Shown here piece after piece: positions 43,311 to 47,358 of a DNA stretch of 47,358 nt (positions are counted from its first letter, which is position 1; each line of letters begins with the position of its first letter). The notes beneath the pieces are model-generated. The model had not been told where the DNA came from, searched no databases, and saw nothing but the letters and a program-made list of their open reading frames with translations. Location of the stretch: assembly GCF_028868675.1 (NCBI RefSeq), contig NZ_JAGWUA010000014.1:1-47358 (forward strand). The letters are read 5' to 3'. The stretch comes from Bradyrhizobium sp. Its GTDB lineage: Bacteria; Pseudomonadota; Alphaproteobacteria; Rhizobiales; Xanthobacteraceae. The position numbers were made by a program, and so were the translations under genes.

Positions 43311-44636
43311 TTAGCGTTCCGTTTCCAAATTGGTCAGGATTTGCGCCAACTGGCGGTATCCGTCCGCCAGGCTCGCGCTTTCGTCCTTGCCCTGGCGCAG
43401 GAAGGCCTCCAGCGGCTCGTGCAGCCGGATCGCCTCGTCGACCTCGGGGCTGGAGCCCGCCCGGTAGGCGCCAAGCCGGATCAATTCCTCCATGTCGTTA
43501 TAGGTCGCCATCACCTGCCGCGCCCGCTGGATGGTCGGCCAGAACGCCGGATCGGCCGATTTCGGCATCGTGCGGGAGACCGATTTGAGGATGTTGATGG
43601 CGGGGTAGCGGCCGCGCTCGGCGATCGCCCGCTCCATGACGATGTGGCCGTCGAGGATGCCGCGAACGGCGTCGGCGATCGGCTCGTTGTGGTCGTCGCC
43701 GTCGACCAGCACGGTGAAGACCGCGGTGATGGCGCCAAGGCCCATCCCCGGGCCCGCCCGCTCCAACAGTTTCGGCAGCTCGGTGAAGACGGTCGGCGTG
43801 TAGCCCTTGGCGGTCGGCGGCTCGCCGGCGGACAGCCCGATCTCGCGCTGCGCCATGGCAAAGCGCGTCACCGAGTCCATCAGGCACAGCACGTCCTTGT
43901 CCTCGTCGCGGAAGTATTCGGCGATCGCGAGCGTGAGATATGCGGCCTGGCGGCGCATCAGCGCCGGTTCGTCGGAGGTCGCCACCACCACGACGGAGCG
44001 CGCCAGACCCTCTTCGCCGAGGTCGTCCTGGAGGAATTCCTGCACCTCGCGGCCGCGTTCGCCGACCAGGCCGATGACGCTGACGTCGGCATCGACGTTG
44101 CGCGCGAGCATCGACAGCAGCACCGACTTGCCGACGCCGGAGCCGGCGAAGATGCCCATGCGCTGGCCGCGGCAGCAGGTGAGGAAGGTGTTGAGCGCGC
44201 GCACGCCGAGATCGAGCGGGCTGCCCACGCGCATCCTCGAATGCGCCGGCGGCGGCGTGTTGCGGAACGGCATCGGCGAAGCGCCCTGCGGCAGCGGCCC
44301 CCTGCCGTCGATCGGCTCGCCGAGCGCGTTGACGACGCGGCCGAGCCAGGCCGCGCAGGGCCGCACCTGATTGGCGGCGTTGGCGATGATCGCCTTGCAG
44401 CCGCGGCGCACGCCCTCGAGGCCGGCGAACGGCATCACGACGGCGTTGTTGCCGGAGAAGCCGATCACCTCGCAGGGGATCGCGCGGTTCGCACCGGTCT
44501 CGATCACGAGCCGCGCACCCACCGACATGGCGTGGATGGGACCCGCGACCTCGACCATCAGGCCGCGCACGCCCACGACGCGGCCGTAGATGTTGATGCC
44601 GTCGATGTCGCCGATCTGCTCGGCAAGAGCCTTCAT
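43311..44636 (-). CDS. fliI: FliI, flagellar export ATPase
   Basis: 441 residues, homologous to the F1 beta subunit: Walker [12 protein letters not shown], Walker B-like [20 protein letters not shown] and the arginine finger region after it. It drives export of flagellar proteins with FlhA and FliJ. The start at 44636 has no clear ribosome site, and the short repeat CATGATCCGG/CATGATTCGG spans this region, so another nearby start is possible. Confidence 0.95.
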   Translation of the reverse strand: MKALAEQIGDIDGINIYGRVVGVRGLMVEVAGPIHAMSVGARLVIETGANRAIPCEVIGFSGNNAVVMPFAGLEGVRRGCKAIIANAANQVRPCAAWLGRVVNALGEPIDGRGPLPQGASPMPFRNTPPPAHSRMRVGSPLDLGVRALNTFLTCCRGQRMGIFAGSGVGKSVLLSMLARNVDADVSVIGLVGERGREVQEFLQDDLGEEGLARSVVVVATSDEPALMRRQAAYLTLAIAEYFRDEDKDVLCLMDSVTRFAMAQREIGLSAGEPPTAKGYTPTVFTELPKLLERAGPGMGLGAITAVFTVLVDGDDHNEPIADAVRGILDGHIVMERAIAERGRYPAINILKSVSRTMPKSADPAFWPTIQRARQVMATYNDMEELIRLGAYRAGSSPEVDEAIRLHEPLEAFLRQGKDESASLADGYRQLAQILTNLETER

Positions 44637-45030
44637 GATCCGGCCTTCATGATTCGGCCATCATGACGAAAACCTTAAGTTTCGCCACATTTCTGAATGC
44701 CGCTTAACTTCGTGTTTACCCGCATCATTAATCATTGCGTCACTGTCTTTGGTGACTGGCGAATTGCGCTTCAGAAGAAGGGCGAGTCGCGGGAGTCGGT
44801 TAGGCCCGTCTCTTAAAGTGGAGCTTGAATCGTAACGGGTGGCAAAAGCTGCTTCTGCGCAACATCTTAGGGCGATTCGACAAAAATTGCACCGGGAGGT
44901 CTTGCGTTCCAGAATCAGACTTTGTTAACCATGTGACGTCAGGATCCGAATCAGTTGTTCAAAGGCGTTTGTTGTGTGCCGCGAATGCGGCCGACCTGAC
45001 GCCCGGAGCGGCGACTATGGGGAAACTGGC
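44637..45030. promoter_or_regulatory. ctrA upstream region with GANTC cluster and TTAA boxes
   Basis: 394 bases between divergent fliI and ctrA. GANTC sites stand at 44651, 44784, 44793, 44827, 44874, 44912 and 44948, well above the one or so expected for this composition. CtrA-like elements are TTAACTTCGTGTTTACC at 44704-44720 and TTAACC at 44925-44930. This fits CcrM methylation and CtrA autoregulation of ctrA as in Caulobacter. Confidence 0.65.
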
Positions 45031-45732
<702 letters not shown>

Positions 45733-45782
45733 GCTTCCTTCCGTCGCGAGCTCCCGGTCGGGGCTCGTTCCTCCCAGCCTGG

Positions 45783-45815
45783 ACCCCGCCGCAAATGGCG
45801 GGGTTTTTGTTTTTG
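45783..45815 (+). terminator. Rho-independent terminator after ctrA
   Basis: CCCCGCC (45784-45790) and GGCGGGG (45797-45803) form a perfect stem with a six-base loop, followed by TTTTTGTTTTT. It stands about 50 bases past the ctrA stop. Confidence 0.9.
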
Positions 45816-45953
45816 TATCCTTGCTCCCCCGCCTGCGGGCGCCTTCGGGAAGGGGTCGAGCGAATTCACGGCGGCGACTTCATCCCGTCCTAAGGATTGA
45901 ACCGCTATCCTGTCCCTGTCGACGAATGCTCGCCGCACCCTCCGGGGAGAACG

Positions 45954-46358
45954 ATGATCCTGCAATCGCTTGCCGGCCTGCCCGCCTTCCTGGTCTATTT
46001 CTGCACCGGGCTGGTCGCGATCGTGACCTACCTGTTCGTCTACACCCGCATCACTCCGCACAACGAATTCCAGCTCATCCGCGACAATGATCCCGCCGCC
46101 GCGATCGCGCTGGGGCTGAGCCTCGTCGGCTTCGTGGCACCGCTGGTCAGCGCCATCGCGCATGCGGCCAACGTGCTGGACTGCCTGATCTGGAGTTTCG
46201 TCGCGCTGGTCGTCCAGGTCATCGTGTTCTACCTGGTGAAGGTGCCGGTGCCGAACCTGTCGGCGCGGATCGCCGCGGGCGAACTCGCGCCCGCGATCTG
46301 GCTGGGGCTCGCCTCGCTCGCCGCGGGCCTCCTGAATGCCGCCTGCATGATCGTCTGA
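45954..46358 (+). CDS. DUF350 membrane protein
   Basis: 134 residues from the ATG at 45954 with GGGGAGA upstream. Four membrane helices with the family's YTRITPHNEFQLIRDNDPAAAIALG block. DUF350 (YjfL-like) proteins often sit with a DUF1190-type protein, and the next gene, 2 bases later, fills that place. Function unknown, possibly an envelope role. Confidence 0.88.
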   Translation: MILQSLAGLPAFLVYFCTGLVAIVTYLFVYTRITPHNEFQLIRDNDPAAAIALGLSLVGFVAPLVSAIAHAANVLDCLIWSFVALVVQVIVFYLVKVPVPNLSARIAAGELAPAIWLGLASLAAGLLNAACMIV

Positions 46359-46360
46359 CC

Positions 46361-46759
46361 ATGGACGAGAACCGCCCCATCAAGGAGTTCGGCAGGCGCC
46401 GGCCGGCGCCCCCGGCCCTGCCCGCCAAGGAGCCGGTCAAGCGCTCCGGCCACGTCGCGCTGCTGGTGATGGGCACGATCGCGGTCGGCACCACGGCCTA
46501 CACGCTGGTGCCGCGCCAGGCTTGCGACCCGGCTTCCCCCGGCATGGCCGCGCCGGGGCAGCCCTCCGTCGCCTGCAGCAGCCGCGGCTCTTCGAGCGGC
46601 GGCGGAAGCGGCGTCCATTGGTCGTCGCGATCGAGCTTCTTCAGCGGCGACTCCGCGAGCCACACGTCGTCGGGGTCCTCCGACAGCGGCTCGGGCGGCG
46701 TCACGCGCGGCGGCTTCGGCTCCTTCGCACACGCCTTCGGCTTCTCCGGCCACGGCTGA
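46361..46759 (+). CDS. Ser/Gly-rich single-helix protein (DUF1190-like position)
   Basis: 132 residues: cytoplasmic basic/Pro-rich start, one membrane helix (about 30-48), then a Ser/Gly-rich low-complexity region without strong hydrophobicity, with two Cys. It lies 2 bases after the DUF350 gene and probably forms a unit with it. The stop codon is inside a perfect hairpin (46757-46782). Confidence 0.75.
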   Translation: MDENRPIKEFGRRRPAPPALPAKEPVKRSGHVALLVMGTIAVGTTAYTLVPRQACDPASPGMAAPGQPSVACSSRGSSSGGGSGVHWSSRSSFFSGDSASHTSSGSSDSGSGGVTRGGFGSFAHAFGFSGHG

Positions 46760-46782
46760 CCTGTCCGCGTTGAGACAGGTCA
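46757..46782 (+). terminator. Hairpin overlapping a stop codon
   Basis: TGACCTGTC and GACAGGTCA form a perfect nine-base stem with loop CGCGTTGA. It begins on the TGA of the Ser/Gly-rich protein gene. There is no T-run, so termination is not certain; it may instead stabilise the transcript end. Confidence 0.45.
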
Positions 46783-46860
46783 AATCCGGAACGACGACCG
46801 ATCTGTATCGTGCAAGCTCGACGACGCGCCCGCACGGGCGACGAAGATCGAGGTGCATCG

Positions 46861-47109
46861 ATGCGTATCATGATGACGTCGGCTCTCGCGCTGCTTGCGG
46901 TGCTATCCATGTGCATCGCCGCGCAAGCCGCGCCCTGCCCGTTTCCGCAGGTGCGGGTCTGCGAGCCGCAGCCCAATCCCCCGGTGCGCCCGCCGATGTG
47001 CCGCTGCGAAAATCCAAAGGGCAGCGCGACCTGGGGCGGCAAGGCCGAGGTTCACAAGAAGAACGTGCCGACGGTGAAGCCGAACAAGTCGTTTGGCACC
47101 ACCGACTGA
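46861..47109 (+). CDS. Small secreted cysteine-containing protein
   Basis: 82 residues from the ATG at 46861. A signal peptide (about 1-24, ending AQAA) precedes a mature part of about 58 residues with four Cys in two pairs of spacing (CPFPQVRVC and CRCEN) and many Pro. No known family recognised; the Cys could form disulfides in the periplasm. The in-frame ATG at 46810 would destroy the signal peptide and is rejected. Confidence 0.6.
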   Translation: MRIMMTSALALLAVLSMCIAAQAAPCPFPQVRVCEPQPNPPVRPPMCRCENPKGSATWGGKAEVHKKNVPTVKPNKSFGTTD

Positions 47110-47188
47110 AAGCGACTGCACGAAAACCCGAAGCGCGATTGGCGAAAGCGCCATCGTACTCCGTTTGATTCGAGGGTCGCGCGCGCCG

Positions 47189-47358
47189 CTACCGCAGCTT
47201 CTTCGTCGTCACCGGCCGCGGCGGCTCCGGCTGCGGGTTCAGCCAGTTGCCGCCCGGGACGGGCTTCTTGCCCGACATCGGCGGCTCGGGCTGCGGGTTC
47301 AGCCAATTCGTCTGGGGCTGCTCGATCTTCTTGCGCTTGGTCTTTTTCGCGGCCACGG
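47189..47358 (-). CDS. Small basic protein with duplicated decapeptide (5' end cut by window edge)
   Basis: The minus-strand frame enters from the right edge and stops with TAG at 47189, giving at least 56 residues. It contains NWLNPQPEPP twice, separated by ten residues, and is Lys-rich at both ends. The family is not recognised. A GTG one base inside the edge could be the start, but the true start is likely outside the window. Confidence 0.45.
   Translation of the reverse strand, partial: VAAKKTKRKKIEQPQTNWLNPQPEPPMSGKKPVPGGNWLNPQPEPPRPVTTKKLR
47219..47309. repeat. Two direct repeats of about 30 bases at a 60-base period
   Basis: The segments starting near 47219 and 47279 share CTGCGGGTTCAGCCA and most flanking bases, giving the duplicated NWLNPQPEPP in the minus-strand gene. 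Confidence 0.7.

Overview
The window is about 47 kb of GC-rich DNA that reads like an alphaproteobacterium of the Bradyrhizobium/Rhodopseudomonas group. Pointers are CtrA beside flagellar genes, GANTC sites upstream of ctrA, FixK/FNR-type boxes, cyclase-AAA-TPR and DUF6894-type genes, and codon use with G/C at third positions. Assignments rest on protein motifs and gene order read by eye; no database was consulted. No tRNA, rRNA, CRISPR array, integrase or insertion sequence was seen.

Region 1 (1-12.6 kb) is a cytochrome cd1 nitrite reductase locus. On the minus strand a tightly packed run goes nirS, nirE, nirC, nirF, nirDL (fused), nirG, nirH, nirJ, nirN and a CbiX/SirB-like chelatase cut by the left edge. 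This set encodes the enzyme plus synthesis of heme d1. Divergently, nirI (NosR/NirI family) and nirX (ApbE family flavin transferase) read rightward. Two FNR-type boxes lie between nirS and nirI.

Region 2 (12.6-21.6 kb) is the most interesting part. A minus-strand operon of nine genes encodes a small membrane protein, a CuA subunit II, a heme-copper subunit I whose active-site Tyr position is Gln, a CyoE-type heme farnesyltransferase, an SCO protein, a cytochrome b/2x[4Fe-4S]/MvhD-like fusion protein, an unknown anchored protein, a bacteriohemerythrin and a class I cytochrome c. No norB/norC is present in the window, so this operon is a strong candidate for the NO-reducing partner of NirS, of an alternative (eNOR-like) type. 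A thioredoxin-like gene, a Crp/Fnr (Dnr/NnrR-like) regulator and a DUF1858 protein follow, each with an FNR/NnrR-type box upstream.

Region 3 (21.6-35.6 kb) is metabolic and regulatory cargo: a cyclase-AAA-TPR protein, an acetylpolyamine amidohydrolase-like enzyme, a broken SMP-30 gene, small hypotheticals, an enoyl-CoA hydratase, a gamma-glutamyltransferase, a D-amino-acid dehydrogenase, an omega-aminotransferase with a divergent XRE-cupin regulator, and an MFS transporter. Several of these fit amino-acid or polyamine breakdown.

Region 4 (35.6-47.4 kb) is core-like: flhA, a small membrane protein, an SUMF1-domain protein, an AraC regulator, an ECF sigma/anti-sigma pair, fliJ, fliI, ctrA, and a DUF350 membrane protein with small secreted or Ser/Gly-rich neighbours. 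The window ends inside a small minus-strand gene with a duplicated peptide.
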